DNA of 64,000 nucleotides. Origin: Anodontia alba. Lineage: Eukaryota > Mollusca > Bivalvia > Lucinida > Lucinidae. The notes below the pieces were generated by a model. That model was given only the letters and a program-made list of their open reading frames with translations. It did no database searches and was not told the origin of the DNA. Made by a program: the position numbers and the translations under genes. Numbering within the stretch: position 1 is the stretch's first letter; each line of letters opens with the position of its first letter. This document shows positions 20,948 to 30,984 of this stretch, in pieces. The stretch spans positions 87,908,399 through 87,972,398 of the forward strand of contig OZ024828.1 in assembly GCA_964016985.1 (NCBI GenBank), written 5' to 3'.

Positions 20948-21054
20948 CTCAGTCAGCATTCTACATAAATCTATAGCGGGCCGTTATCGGCCCGTTAGCT
21001 ACCCTGACGGGCCGATAACGACCCGCTATAGATTTATGTAGAATGCTAGCTGCA
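20948..21054. mobile_element. Family D palindrome, copy 3
   Basis: CTCAGTCAGCATTCTACATA to GAATGCTAGCTG; arms GTTATC / GATAAC and TATAGCGGG type, one mismatch (AACGACCCG). The last few bases (GGG) are altered. Confidence 0.82.
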
Positions 21055-21404
21055 CAACCGTTTAGAATATCTACAGAAGTGTGGTGAGCCGAAACAGTGG
21101 GTGTGAAAGGAGAACATCGTCTGTATATGTAGGTTTTCCAATAAATATTATTCTATTCTGTTCTGTTCAGTGCTCCAGCTGGACTCGGGTTTTAGTTGTA
21201 GACATAAGGTCAATGGTGCATTGTGGATCTATAATCGATTCACTTCCGTGTGGCATAGACAATACAATATACATGTATAACAATGTCTGGTCTTATTATT
21301 AGAGAAATGAGGAACCCTGTTTTAAAATTTCAATGTCATGTCTTCTGTAACATGTAGCTTTTAAAGCAGATATCAAAAGACACATAACCAGACGTTGCAA
21401 ATCA

Positions 21405-21406
<2 letters not shown>

Positions 21407-21470
<64 letters not shown>
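21407..21470. repeat. (TG)n microsatellite
   Basis: About 31 uninterrupted TG dinucleotides, directly left of E copy 1. Confidence 0.97.
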
Positions 21471-21472
<2 letters not shown>

Positions 21473-21684
21473 ACACTTTGTATGCTGGGTAAACATTTCA
21501 GCAGAAAACATTTCGAAATAATTTTTCTTATTTTTCCCAGAAGCAGGCTTTGACATGTCTTGCAAGTTGTCTACTTAGTTGTCTCCTAAGGAGACAATAT
21601 GCATGAGATGTCAACGCCTGTTTTCTGTGAAAAATAAGAAAAAACATCATGACTTTGTCGTCTGCTGAATTTGCCCAAAGGTTA
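21471..21684. mobile_element. Family E MITE, copy 1
   Basis: TATGCTGGGTAAACATTTCA plus CAGCAGA near the left end; GTCGTCTGCTGAATTTGCCC near the right. The centre is a palindrome on TTTGACAT...GTTGTCTCC / GGAGACAATATGCAT. Confidence 0.7.
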
Positions 21685-21978
21685 GATAAGCAGCGCCATT
21701 TCAAAACCTGTCTTCATGCATATTGCAAACTGCACATACCCAGAATAGACTGTGATCAGAAACAATTTGGACAAGGCATGTGAAAATTGTTTCTATAGTC
21801 TAAAAAAATGCCTCGGATCATCTGGACGAATTATACATAACTTGGCGTGACTGCGATTGTCAAAAGACAGTTTTGATATGACGTAGCTCAAATAACATTG
21901 AAAGACGCAAATCATTAAATAGATTGTTAATTTAGTATTTAGAAGACTACAAAGATAAAAGAGCATTCCCCTATTAAA

Positions 21979-22223
21979 GGGTCGCGTCAAGTGAAAAAGA
22001 ATGCCTTTGAACATGCGCAAAATGCGCAGATCCAGATCATCCCGCACATGCGCAAAGTATCATCCGGGCCTTTGCTCTCCATTCATACATTCCGCTGTAG
22101 TATCCAATGATTCTGTTAGCGGACAGCAAGGGCCCTACTCAAACTGCGCGGATGAGCAGGCTGATCTAGGCCTTCGTTGTGGGCATTCATATACCCGAAG
22201 ACACATTTCGCATGGCACGGCCC
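21979..22223. mobile_element. Family H MITE, copy 2 (uninterrupted)
   Basis: GGGTCGCGTCAAGTGAAAAA and CGCATGGCACGGCCC ends; inner AACATGCGCAAAATGCGCAG and GCGGATGAGCAGGCTGATC. Contains GCTGTAGTATCCAATG, the uninterrupted equivalent of the site where A copy 5 sits in H copy 1. Confidence 0.78.
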
Positions 22224-22256
22224 ATTTATAACAATTACCGAATATACTATAAAATA

Positions 22257-22600
22257 CAGTCGACTCTCGTTATCTCGAATTCCAAGGGACTCTCTGAAAT
22301 AATTCGAGATATCCGTACTTCGACATATCAGATTTGCAGAATTGGGGGAAAAAGTAATTCGATAAACCACATTTAACAAATATATGTGTAATTGGACTCT
22401 TGAAGTTAGAGATATATTGAAAATATTGTGGAAAAGAGGAGAAATTGCGCCTTAGGATCCTTAGGAGCAATTTCTTCTCTTTTCCACAATACTTTTCTAC
22501 CTGTTGTTAGATTTTCATGTTTAAGCAGGGACAAGATTTTCACTTCGAGATAAGCGGTTATTCGAGATAAGCGAGTTCGAGATAGCGAGAGAGTCAACTG
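22257..22600. mobile_element. Family F pogo-like MITE, copy 2
   Basis: CAGTCGACTCTCGTTATCTC to GCGAGAGAGTCAACTG, TA on both sides; opposite orientation to copy 1. The middle has a hairpin not found in copies 1 and 3 (GAGGAGAAATTGCGCC...GGAGCAATTTCTTCTC), making it 344 bp. Confidence 0.88.
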
Positions 22601-22800
22601 TATTAAGACTCCTTATCTACTCACCATACTTCTCTTAAAATTAGAAAAAAGGTGTATTTCACTACCTGTTGTTGTGTTTAAAATATTGCTGGGTGAATGG
22701 CAAACAGTGTAGATCATGATCACATGCCGCGTTCTGCGTGTCTGATCTGGGTCAAGACTGTTTACTTAGGCCTGTCTGCCTGAATACTTAGGGTAACTAT
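22601..22800. mobile_element. Family B MITE, copy 3 (eroded)
   Basis: GGCAAACAGTGTAGATCATG hairpin with GGTCAAGACTGTTTACTTAG right arm, then GCCTGTCTGCCTGAATACTT. The outer TACCGTATTTACC end on the left is unrecognisable. Confidence 0.6.
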
Positions 22801-23050
22801 GGTCACATTTTGTACATTCTACTCAGTATGGTCAGGCGAAAATGTCTTTTTTAACATATGCGAGATTCGCCGAATATATCATCCTACGCATTTCTTGTCT
22901 GTTTACACTACCAGATGATTCTATAAGAAGGCAGCGAAGGTTATGATCAGATTGTGCAATTTTGATCTGGCCTTCGCTGTTCGCAAATGCCCTGAAGCAC
23001 GTTGACACGGACCACGTCATCATCTTCATTTGCAGTTTAAACCACATCAT

Positions 23051-23225
23051 TTTAAGATAGCATGCTCGGTAAAAATGTCAGCAGACGACATTTTAAAATG
23101 TATTTCTTATTTTTCCAAGAACACTGGGTTTGACATTTCATGCAAATTGTCAAATCCTGTTTTCTAGGAAAAAAATATAAACATGTCACGCTGGTCGTCT
23201 GCTGAATTTGCCCAGAGAGTGTTAA
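23051..23225. mobile_element. Family E MITE, copy 2
   Basis: GTCAGCAGACGACATTTTAA on the left and GTCGTCTGCTGAATTTGCCC on the right; one arm of the GGAGACAATTTGCATG hairpin is deleted. Confidence 0.7.
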
Positions 23226-23662
23226 CGGTTTTTACTAGTTGTTCCTTTGTTTTATATACACAGAATTGCAAAAAAGAGATAATAAAATCAAGGTTTTATA
23301 TATCTTATTCGGTTACTTCGTTTACCAAACCCTGTCAATTGGATATTTACGGACATATTCCCAATAAAGCCTGCAAAAACGACATATCTATGCATAAACA
23401 TGTACTAATGTAGAGACAACTATACTCTGATCAACAGATTCAAAACCTCAGGATTTAGAAGCATTCTGGACCAATACCAGTACAACACTCCAAACAGAAG
23501 TATCCTTAGGTATATCATAACCCAGGATCCTTATCCTGAAAACAACCAAGATCCAGGTCAGCCTGTTACTCCGCTAATTTAATTTAACGGCTCCGTTAGG
23601 TTCTCCGTTCTACTGTAATACTCTCCATGGTGGAGATGAGATTTGGTCTTTTAAGGCCATTT
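23226..23662. other. Non-coding stretch
   Basis: No gene or repeat ends recognised between E copy 2 and A copy 13. Confidence 0.4.
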
Positions 23663-23923
23663 CATTACGAAAACACGCCAAAATTTCACCACCAAAAATT
23701 GAAAGTTTTAAGAGAAAAAATCTGATATTTTTCATATTTCTGCTCAAAACATAGATTGTGTGTACTCGTTAGAACCGCCTCACCGAGGCGGTTCTAATGA
23801 GTACCCACAATCTATGTTTTTAGCAGAAATAAGAAAAATAATGTATAACCCTGTAAACCTCAGTTTTACTATATAAAAGTAGGGTTTAATGGGTCAAAAT
23901 TGTATAGGTTTGTTTTCGTGATG
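23663..23923 (+). mobile_element. Family A MITE, copy 13
   Basis: CATTACGAAAACACGCC to TGTTTTCGTGATG; a short deletion removes the TATTCAAATATATTG segment. Hairpin centre GCCTCACCGAGGC. The flanking base is T on both sides. Confidence 0.9.
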
Positions 23924-24108
23924 TGAAAATCTGGTTCACATGTAACCACATTCTGGAACTAGTTACTGCATGTATTTCCCATAATTCTCAATTTCTCCAA
24001 AATCTAGATGACCCTCTTTAGTGTTCATGGCGGAGAACGAACTTAATGCTTCAGAAAGCGACTGATTTACACGAGCACAGACCTGAAACTGGTTATTGCA
24101 TATATCTC

Positions 24109-24364
24109 CCTAGACTGGCTCCAGTGACAAAATATTTTATTCTTCTGATCCTGTTTGATACATCCATTAAACTAAAACCAAAATAATATAATGATTATAG
24201 TTATGATGTTATTTTGGTTTTATTTTAATAATATCACGACTATAAAGCTGGTCAGTAGTGACTAGCCTTTATAGTCTTGATATTACTTTGGTTTTATTTC
24301 AGTGGATTATTAAACAGGGTTATAAGAATAGGTATTCAGTCACTGCAGACTGGAGCCAGTCTAG
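24109..24364. mobile_element. Family L MITE, copy 1
   Basis: CTAGACTGGCTCCAGTGACA and the inverse (GACTGGAGCCAGTCTAG) bracket a hairpin on ACTATAAAGCTGGTCAGTAG / CTAGCCTTTATAGTC with AAAACCAAAATAAT on both shoulders. A second copy is at about 30985-31166. Confidence 0.72.
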
Positions 24365-24486
24365 TATTTTCCCATATTGCTCAATTTCTCCAATAATATT
24401 CTGAGATAACTACCATGGAAGATAAGGATTTGGTCTTTTCAGGACGGTTGAATGTCTGGCTCACGTGGCATAAATACAGGCTTAAC

Positions 24487-24790
24487 ACGACCTCGGTGGC
24501 TCAGTTGGATGCGCCGTCCGACTGGAGACCAGGAGGTCGCGGGTTCAACCCCCGCCGAGGTCGGCAACATTCTTTCGTAAAGATTGATCATGAAATATTT
24601 TCTACGGTCATTCTCTCCCTTCCGCTGATTCAAGAAGGGCAGTTGTCAGTTTCTGGCGAAAGAATGTGCACAATACTGGTTAACCGCTTAGAGGACTAAG
24701 CCTGCCCTGTAAACATGTGGTTAGGTAAACTGACCGCGCTCGACATGACCCCATTGGGTTGACTGGGCCGTAAAACCTCAACACAAACAA
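24487..24790 (+). mobile_element. tRNA-derived SINE
   Basis: The first ~72 bases resemble a tRNA: acceptor-like ends GACCTCG and CGAGGTC, A-box-like TGGCTCAGTTGG, B-box-like GGTTCAACCCC with a GCGGG/CCCGC stem. The anticodon stem does not pair well, so it is a SINE head rather than a working tRNA gene. An unrelated body follows and the 3' end GGCCGTAAAACCTCAACA is followed by CAAACAAA repeats, a common SINE tail style in molluscs. Transcription by RNA polymerase III from the internal A/B boxes is expected for this class. A copy 14 lies immediately downstream. Confidence 0.78.
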
Positions 24791-24791
24791 A

Positions 24792-25071
24792 CATCACGAA
24801 AACATGCCTATATAATATTGACCCCCTTAAACCCCACTTTTATATAGTAAAACTGGGGTTTACAGGGGTATACATTATTTTTCTTATTCCTGCTCAAAAC
24901 ATAGATTGTGGGTACTCGTTAGAACCGCCTCGTCGAGGCGGTTCTAACGAGTACCCACAATCTATGTTTTTGAACAGAAATATGAAAAATCTCAAAGATT
25001 TTTATCTAAAAATTTATATTTTTTTGGTGGTAAAATTTTCAGTATATTTGTATAGGCTTGTTTTCGTAATG
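24792..25071 (-). mobile_element. Family A MITE, copy 14
   Basis: CATCACGAAAACATGCC to TGTTTTCGTAATG, close to the consensus, hairpin centre GCCTCGTCGAGGC. Inserted at or in the SINE tail. The flanking base is A on both sides. Confidence 0.93.
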
Positions 25072-25360
25072 ATCACTTCGTTCGGATCTGCTGTATTTAT
25101 TGCCATGAAGGGGACTGGACTTGGTGTTTTCAAGAGCTGTTCTATTATGGTAGATGGATCAGGTTCGATCTTTCTTTTATGGTGTGTTGTTTGTAAAACA
25201 AGCTAGTTGCATGCATCAAAACGACAAAACTCTTTTTTTTCCAATTAGTTTAAAATAAATGCAAACAATAGCTGAGCCGTATTTTAGCGCTAGTAAAATT
25301 ATTTTACTATTGTATAAGAAAATTGCCAAGAATGACCCCAGTTTAACATCGAAGAAAACA

Positions 25361-25717
25361 CACTATAAAAAAGTCCCTGTAGATTTTACGGTAAATTAAC
25401 TGGCAGCTGCCTGCCATCGCATTTACCGTAATGTTTTACGGGCATCCCTCGCATTTACCGTAAAATTTTACGGGCATCCGTAGATTTACTTGCAGGAATC
25501 ATCCCGCTAGGCAGGACAGAGTAGGGCAAGATAGCTAACGTAGGGCAGAAAAGGGATGTGAGCTGTCGCAACGTATCTGAAGCCTTCCCATCCTTACCCC
25601 ATTCTACGAGATAATTCCTGCAAAAGTTCTACAGGTGCCCGTAAAAAGTAACGGTAAATGCACTGGCAGTCAGTTGCCAGTGACTTTACCGTAAAACCTA
25701 CGGGATTTTTTACAGTG
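25361..25717. mobile_element. Family I MITE, copy 2
   Basis: CACTATAAAAAAGTCCCTGT and GGGATTTTTTACAGTG ends; CA on both sides (2-bp repeat). Inside are repeated TTTACCGTAAAA words and the central GGGATGTGAGC / CATCCTTACC palindrome shared with copy 1. Confidence 0.75.
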
Positions 25718-26154
25718 CAGAGATTTGTGCCCTCGCAAACTAACAATTTCCTAGCTGCGATATCGGCATATGGTATGTTCTTATTTTTCGTCGGATGCAG
25801 TTCATCTTTGTATATTTGTGATTGGTTTAAACGTTATTTTATTTGTATAACCTGTTAAATCTGTACAGAGTTTGAGACCTGGTTAACCGGACAACGGTAT
25901 ATAAAAGAGATTAAGAAGAATGTCTGATGACTTTTGTAGATCATGAAGATATCAAGTATGCATGTCTGTGATTTGATATATCAGTCTTAAAACTACATTT
26001 TTACATGTTCAATAACTTCCATCCATATCCTAACTGTTCTTGCTTTCATCTATAAATAATCCCTGCTGGATACAATTTAAGAGTGACAAAAATACACTAT
26101 TCGACACTCGTACATAAGTATAGGAGGGAGGAAGACTATAGAGGATCTTGCATG
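25718..26154. other. Non-coding stretch
   Basis: AT-rich; no gene or repeat recognised. Confidence 0.4.
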
Positions 26155-26167
26155 AGTGGTCATTACG

Positions 26168-26236
26168 AAACGAGTTTGGGTAATTTCGTTATTTTGCGAG
26201 CCTTCGCGAGCAAAATACCGAAATTACCAAACGAGT
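26168..26236. repeat. Hairpin with GCGAGCCTTCGCGAGC tip
   Basis: ACGAGTTTGGGTAATTTCG pairs with CGAAATTACCAAACGAGT; ATTTTGCGAG / GCGAGCAAAAT inside. It lies just outside the 26278-27177 inverted repeat pair and may be a remnant of another MITE. Confidence 0.7.
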
Positions 26237-26277
26237 ATCATAAATTTCATATTAAATTACCACAAATGTAAGACTCT

Positions 26278-27177
26278 GTTTATCACATGGCCCTTCCGAT
26301 GACAAAAAAAAATGCACAAAATATATTAAGATAACGGTTTTCCATAACTAAGCGGAACAACTCACTACCAAGGATTCAATAGTACTTCGCAACAAAAATA
26401 GTTCTCATATTATTTGATAAGTACCGAAAATAACTAGAAACACGATAAATATGCCATTTATTACTTTGTTAAACTGTAGGAAAAAATTTTGATTTATATT
26501 TTAGCTAATAAATATTTCATTTGAATAAATCAATTCAAAACTATATATTCCATTGAACAACGTCATTCAACGAGTCAATACGACACAGAATCAGTAGGGA
26601 AATCCCCCACAGTCAGGTATCGTATTTAAAGGCCATTGATCTTGATCAATACAGTTTATACGGTGGTTGACACACTCAAGTAAATAACAGCTTTTCAAGG
26701 ATATAAATCGTTTTAACTGTAACTTGAATTTTAATTTGACAAATTTATTGACTGTCAGAGTCATGTTATCCTCCAATGCCTTTTTGGAGGAGGTGAAAAT
26801 TTTTCATTGACTAGTTGACAACATTGAAAGTGCCTCCAAATATGTTGCCGGAAAAGATCGAATTTAAACCATGAAAATTTCTGGTAGCCGTATTATTCAC
26901 ACTGTGATTGTGTTGTGTCTTCCATTTCCATCGATCTGAACTTTATAGTTCGTCTCAAAATTGAAAGCAGGATCTGTTTCAAAAGTGAAAGTTGTATAAT
27001 CGGCGAACGCGGATACCATCTTGGTTGCTATTAACAGGCGGAGTAATACGAATATTAATGAGGGTAATTAGGCCAACCAATGGGAAGCCTTGCAGGTGTT
27101 ATTACACGTGTGGTCATATGATTTTTATGACATGGGTTATTTCATTGAATAACGTGACGGCCATGTGATAAAAATAG
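26278..27177. mobile_element. Possible ~900-bp inverted-repeat element
   Basis: TTTATCACATGGCC near 26278 and GGCCATGTGATAAA near 27164 are exact inverted 14-mers about 900 bp apart. Between them nothing is recognised. No clear target duplication. It could be an unclassified DNA transposon remnant or a coincidence of old repeats. Confidence 0.45.
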
Positions 27178-27191
27178 TTATTTGGCAGTTA

Positions 27192-27230
27192 CAGTCGAAC
27201 CTCAATAGCTCGAACACTGATGGCTCCTTA
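27192..27230. mobile_element. Fragment of pogo-like MITE
   Basis: After TA: CAGTCGAACCTCAATAGCTC then GAACACTGATGGCTCC, matching the left end at 953. The rest is absent. Confidence 0.55.
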
Positions 27231-27627
27231 ATACTCTATATTCAATAAAGAAAAAACTAAAACAGAAGTATTGCAGAACATAACTAAACTGTTTGCCTAT
27301 TACTTAGCAAAATTTATTAGTTACATTTTAAGGACATGTATGATTAGTATATACTGATAGCAAACACTTAGGGTTTATACGGTAAAACAAGGGAACCGTT
27401 AAGATCCAGTTTAAGCTTAAAATCCAACTATTCATCCAACTCTGACGTTTCACCAATTGATCATTCTGTGTTGAATGTTACTCCTGGCCATTAAGGTAGG
27501 ACCTCTCCAAACGGTCCGGATAAGCTAATCGTTGGGGTTGCTGTTTGCATAATAGTTAAACACTTTGTCTGTCATGTTACAGCTGCATATTGCATCAAAT
27601 TAAAAAAAAAAACGTGGCTAAAATCAC
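27231..27627. other. Non-coding stretch
   Basis: AT-rich; no gene or repeat recognised. Confidence 0.4.
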
Positions 27628-27887
27628 GTCTTTAAAGCAATATTTCCAATGCCACAGGAAATCTACTGAGATGATTAAGTTGCAGATTCCAACTAATTTA
27701 ACGCTTAGAATGCTGGGTAAAAAAAAACAGCAGACGAAAAATAGGATTCTTATTTTTTCCAGAGAATAGGCATTGACATTTCATGCAAATTGTCTCCAAA
27801 TGAGACAATTTGCATGAACTGTCAAAGCCTAAAATAAGAACGATATCATCAATTTGTCGTCTGCTAAATTTGCCCAGAGAGTGGTAA
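27628..27887. mobile_element. Family E MITE, copy 3, with extended left flank
   Basis: The E core (27698-27887) runs TTAACGCTTAGAATGCTGGG to TTTGCCCAGAGAGTGGTAA with a good TTTCATGCAAATTGTCTCC / GGAGACAATTTGCATGA-type hairpin (centre AAAT). The preceding ~70 bp (TCTTTAAAGCAATA...AAATCTACTGAGATGATTAA) is also found left of E copy 6 at about 32296-32366. Confidence 0.72.
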
Positions 27888-28227
27888 TGATTAAATGAAA
27901 GATTGCATGAGAACAGAATTAATAAAAGAAAAAAAAGATTTCAACTGACTTTTAAAACTAGCTTAATTTCCTTTCAACTTGTGTTTTAAGGCACAATTAA
28001 AGCAAATATCTAACACATTGCTCGACAGGCTTCGGAAATTTATGTTTGCTCAGAAGGAAGCCTATTGTCCCAGCAGCCAATCTAAAATGCAATAAAGCAT
28101 CTGGAGGCAAAACAAAATCCAACAGCACATTTAATGCATGCGCAAAAGAGGGTTTCGATATCGCATGACTTTCTCTTAAATATTTTGTTACATGACACGC
28201 AAATGACGTACTGTTTGGCCCCAATGT

Positions 28228-28393
28228 CAACGCTTAGCATGACGAGTAAAATTTTCAGCAGACGACATTTTGAAATATTTTTCCCACGGAGACAATTTGC
28301 ATGTAATGTCGAAGCTTATTTTCTAGGTAAAATAAGAAAAAGATATGATCAGTCTGCCGTCTGCTGAATTAGCCCAGAGAGCGAAAAAGGTTG
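28228..28393. mobile_element. Family E MITE, copy 4
   Basis: CAACGCTTAGCATGACGAGT and TTCAGCAGACGACATTTTG on the left; GCCGTCTGCTGAATTAGCCC on the right. The left hairpin arm is mostly lost. Confidence 0.65.
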
Positions 28394-28505
28394 ATAAAAT
28401 TTATAAGGTTGAATTTAGAAACAAAGAGCACATAAAAGAACAAAACTCGTAGTCTCGGTTTGATTGAGACTCTTCATATGAAATTATTGTGCTGTAGGAG
28501 ACGAT

Positions 28506-28866
28506 ATTATAGTAGTAGTAGTAGCAGTAGTAGTAGTAGTAGTAGTGATAGTAGCAGTTGTAGTAGTAGTAGTACATCATGAAAATACGCCTATATAATT
28601 TGACCCCCCTTAAACCCCACTTTTATAGAGTAAAACTGGGGTTTACAGGGGTCTACATTATTTTTCTTCTTTCTGCTTAAAAACATCGATTGTGGGTACT
28701 CGTTAGAACTGCCTCATTGAGGCAGTTCTAACTAGTACCCACAATCTATGTTTTAAGCAGAAATATGTAAAATATCGCATTTTTTTATTTGAAAATTTTC
28801 ATTTTTTGGTGGTAAACTTTTCAGTGTATTTGAATAGGCTTGTTTTCATAATGAGTAGTAGTAGTA
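28506..28866. repeat. (TAG)n microsatellite split by A copy 15
   Basis: Imperfect TAG/CAG triplets at 28506-28574 resume at 28854-28866 after the A element. The repeat predates the insertion. Confidence 0.9.
28575..28853 (-). mobile_element. Family A MITE, copy 15
   Basis: CATCATGAAAATACGCC to TGTTTTCATAATG. The hairpin differs from the consensus by matched changes: GAACTGCCTCATTGAGGCAGTTC keeps perfect pairing. The flanking base is A on both sides. Confidence 0.92.
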
Positions 28867-28893
28867 GAATGTCGTTTGCCCCTGCAGTGATTG

Positions 28894-28960
28894 GCTCTTT
28901 AACCTTTACCACTCTCTGGTCTCTTGTCGGCAGACGACACATTTAGGCTGCTATTTTCTA
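28894..28960. repeat. Family E end fragment
   Basis: TTAACCTTTACCACTCTCTGG followed by GGCAGACGACACATTTAGG, the E right end in reverse; the remainder is missing. Confidence 0.5.
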
Positions 28961-29224
28961 GTCTCAACTCTGTATTCATTGCTACACTGCTTTATGTCAG
29001 AGTATGTCTACAAGCCCTGGATGTACTGTTTCTTTTATATTCTCGATATAGGTCGCGCCATCAAGGCTTCTGAAGACACTCTTAGAGTTTGCGACACTGT
29101 ATCCCTACTTGTAAATATTCCCGTGCTGGATGGCTGTTCGGAGCTCTATTTTGCACGAACATTGCCATCACACAGCTCTGTTAAATCATTAATGTCCATT
29201 TTTGCACTCCCGGTGGGCACATGA

Positions 29225-30153
29225 CGTTTATACAACGACGCATCGACGTCAATGCAACGTCACGCTAGGCAGCTTGGTGTTGCCCAGTCAACCGTCAGCC
29301 GATTTCGGTAACGTTTACATGCGACGGGGCGGTTAGTGGACAGACCTCGTAGTGGACGTCCCCGTGAGACAACCAGACGCCAAGATCGTGCGATACGTGT
29401 GGCACATCTGCATGATCGGCTAAGGATTTATCCCAAACCTGTGCGAAACCGTTTGAAGGAAGTAGACTTGCACGCCAGACGACCTTACTTTGGACATCAT
29501 TAAACGAAGGGAAAATGTCAGAACAGGATGAACTGGTTGCGACGACACAGCCTTCGTCAGTTTCCTATGTACCGATGGAGACAAGTCCTATTTAGTGACG
29601 AGTCTCGGTTCACCCTTTACCGTGCTGACGGACTTACATGCGTTTATCTACGTCGGAGCGAACGATTCACGGACGCTTGCATCATGGAAACTGACAGATT
29701 TGGTGGTGGCTCGGTAATGCTGAGGGGGCGGCATTGCCCATGGACTCAAAATGCCTCTAATTGTGGTCAACGGAAACTTAAACGCCATTCAGTACAGAGA
29801 CAGAATTCTCCGTCAGTGCGTGGTTCCGTTTTCTGGAATCTGACATTTCAACAAGACAATGCCAGGCCGCATGTCGCTCGAGTTTGCCGCGACTTCTTAG
29901 CCAAGAACAACATGATTCCGCTTGACTGGCTACCTTACAGCCCTGACCTTTACCCCATGGAACACCTATGGGACGAACTTTAAAGACGGGTTCGGTCACG
30001 TCGCGTTCCCTATAACATCCAGTAACTGACGGCTGCTTTACACAGCAGGAGTAGAACCTCATGCCTCTAAGAAAGATCAACTCCATCGTCAACTCCATGG
30101 CTAACACGATACGTGAAGTAACACGCGCAAACTGCGGGCATATACGATACTGA
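29225..30153 (+). pseudogene. Tc1-family transposase pseudogene
   Basis: Tc1/mariner transposases cut and paste their element through a DDE/D catalytic triad. One frame from about 29258 encodes a helix-turn-helix piece (RQLGVAQSTVSRF, residues ~10-25), an RPRSGRPRETTRRQDRAIRV linker and NRMNW. The catalytic core follows: VLFSDESRF (first Asp), FQQDNARPH (second Asp, about 29853) and PYSPDLYPMEHLWDEL (final Glu), the Tc1 DD34E arrangement. The C-terminus INSIVNSMANTIREVTRAN ends at the TGA at 30151. Breaks: in-frame stops near 29309, 29500, 29982 and 30011; a frame excursion between about 29725 and 29835; another shift near 30045. Length (~310 codons) is near normal. The element's own inverted repeats were not found. 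Confidence 0.92.
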
Positions 30154-30221
30154 CTTTGAACTGTGATTTTTATTTCGACACATCATATTCGGGAACAATT
30201 TAACAGACATTATGCATTGTT

Positions 30222-30373
30222 TTAAAGAAATTCTCAGAATTTCAATATCACATAATGCGAAACCAAAGCACAATAAAGAAATTCTCAGAATTTCAATATC
30301 ACATAATGCGAAACCAAAGCACATTGTGCTTTGGTTTCGCATTATGTGATATTGAAATTCTGAGAATTTCTTT
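30222..30373. repeat. Three-arm repeat: direct plus inverted copy
   Basis: A ~50-bp unit (AAAGAAATTCTCAGAATTTC then AATATCACATAATGCGAAAC) occurs twice in tandem (30222-30274, 30275-30322) and once inverted (30325-30373) with almost no differences. The last two form a hairpin with practically no loop. Confidence 0.92.
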
Positions 30374-30551
30374 AAAAATGAATTTGCTATAAGATGAAGG
30401 CAACAGTTTTAATTAAATCACTATTCTTCATGAAATATACTTAACTGAATTTAGTTATGCGTTTCTTTTTCCTTTCAGTATAAGAACTAACAATGACTAA
30501 ACAAAACGGCACATTTACAGTAAGCCGGTGTACACCCAAAGAAAAACTGCA

Positions 30552-30658
30552 CCCAGTAAGCATTCTACATAAATCTATAACGGGCCGTTATCTGCTCGTC
30601 AGGGTAGCTGACGGGCCGATAACGGCCCGCTGTAGATTTATAAAAAAATGCTAGGTGG
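30552..30658. mobile_element. Family D palindrome, copy 4
   Basis: 107 bp between CCCAGTAAGCATTC and AATGCTAGGTGG. Left arm GTTATCTGCTCGTCAG has two changes; right arm CTGACGGGCCGATAACGG matches consensus. TGCA occurs on both sides. Confidence 0.82.
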
Positions 30659-30955
30659 TGCAACAGAGGAACCGTCCTGGAACCGGCTAGCAAACAAAGA
30701 TGGACATCACTGCATTGCAGAGACTTAACAGAACGGCTCTTTAATTTGACAGCTATTTGTCGATAAATTCCTTACTAAATAAGTTTAGCTACAAGGGCAT
30801 CTTCGATTGGACGTTGTTTGAAAATGCTTGCTAAACAGACGGTATGATTATAGTGTCTTTGAACACTAGTTATTATGGCAGAGATTTATATGCTGAACTT
30901 TAGATCTGACAAAGAATGTTTGTCTAAAATATTAACCCTTGAAACACTAATCACA
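30659..30955. other. Non-coding stretch
   Basis: Nothing recognised. Confidence 0.4.
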
Positions 30956-30984
30956 GCTGTATCAGAAGACATTTTTTTCAGCTT

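Noticed and set aside
21299..21565. Minus-strand frame with a (HT)n run
   Set aside because: It is the (TG)n microsatellite plus an E element end.
24491..24565. A tRNA gene
   Set aside because: Acceptor and T arms pair, but the anticodon arm does not and a SINE body with a CAAA tail follows; treated as a SINE head.
28979..29224. An 81-codon frame left of the Tc1 transposase
   Set aside because: No transposase motif and a different frame from the core; likely chance in the degraded 5' part of the element.
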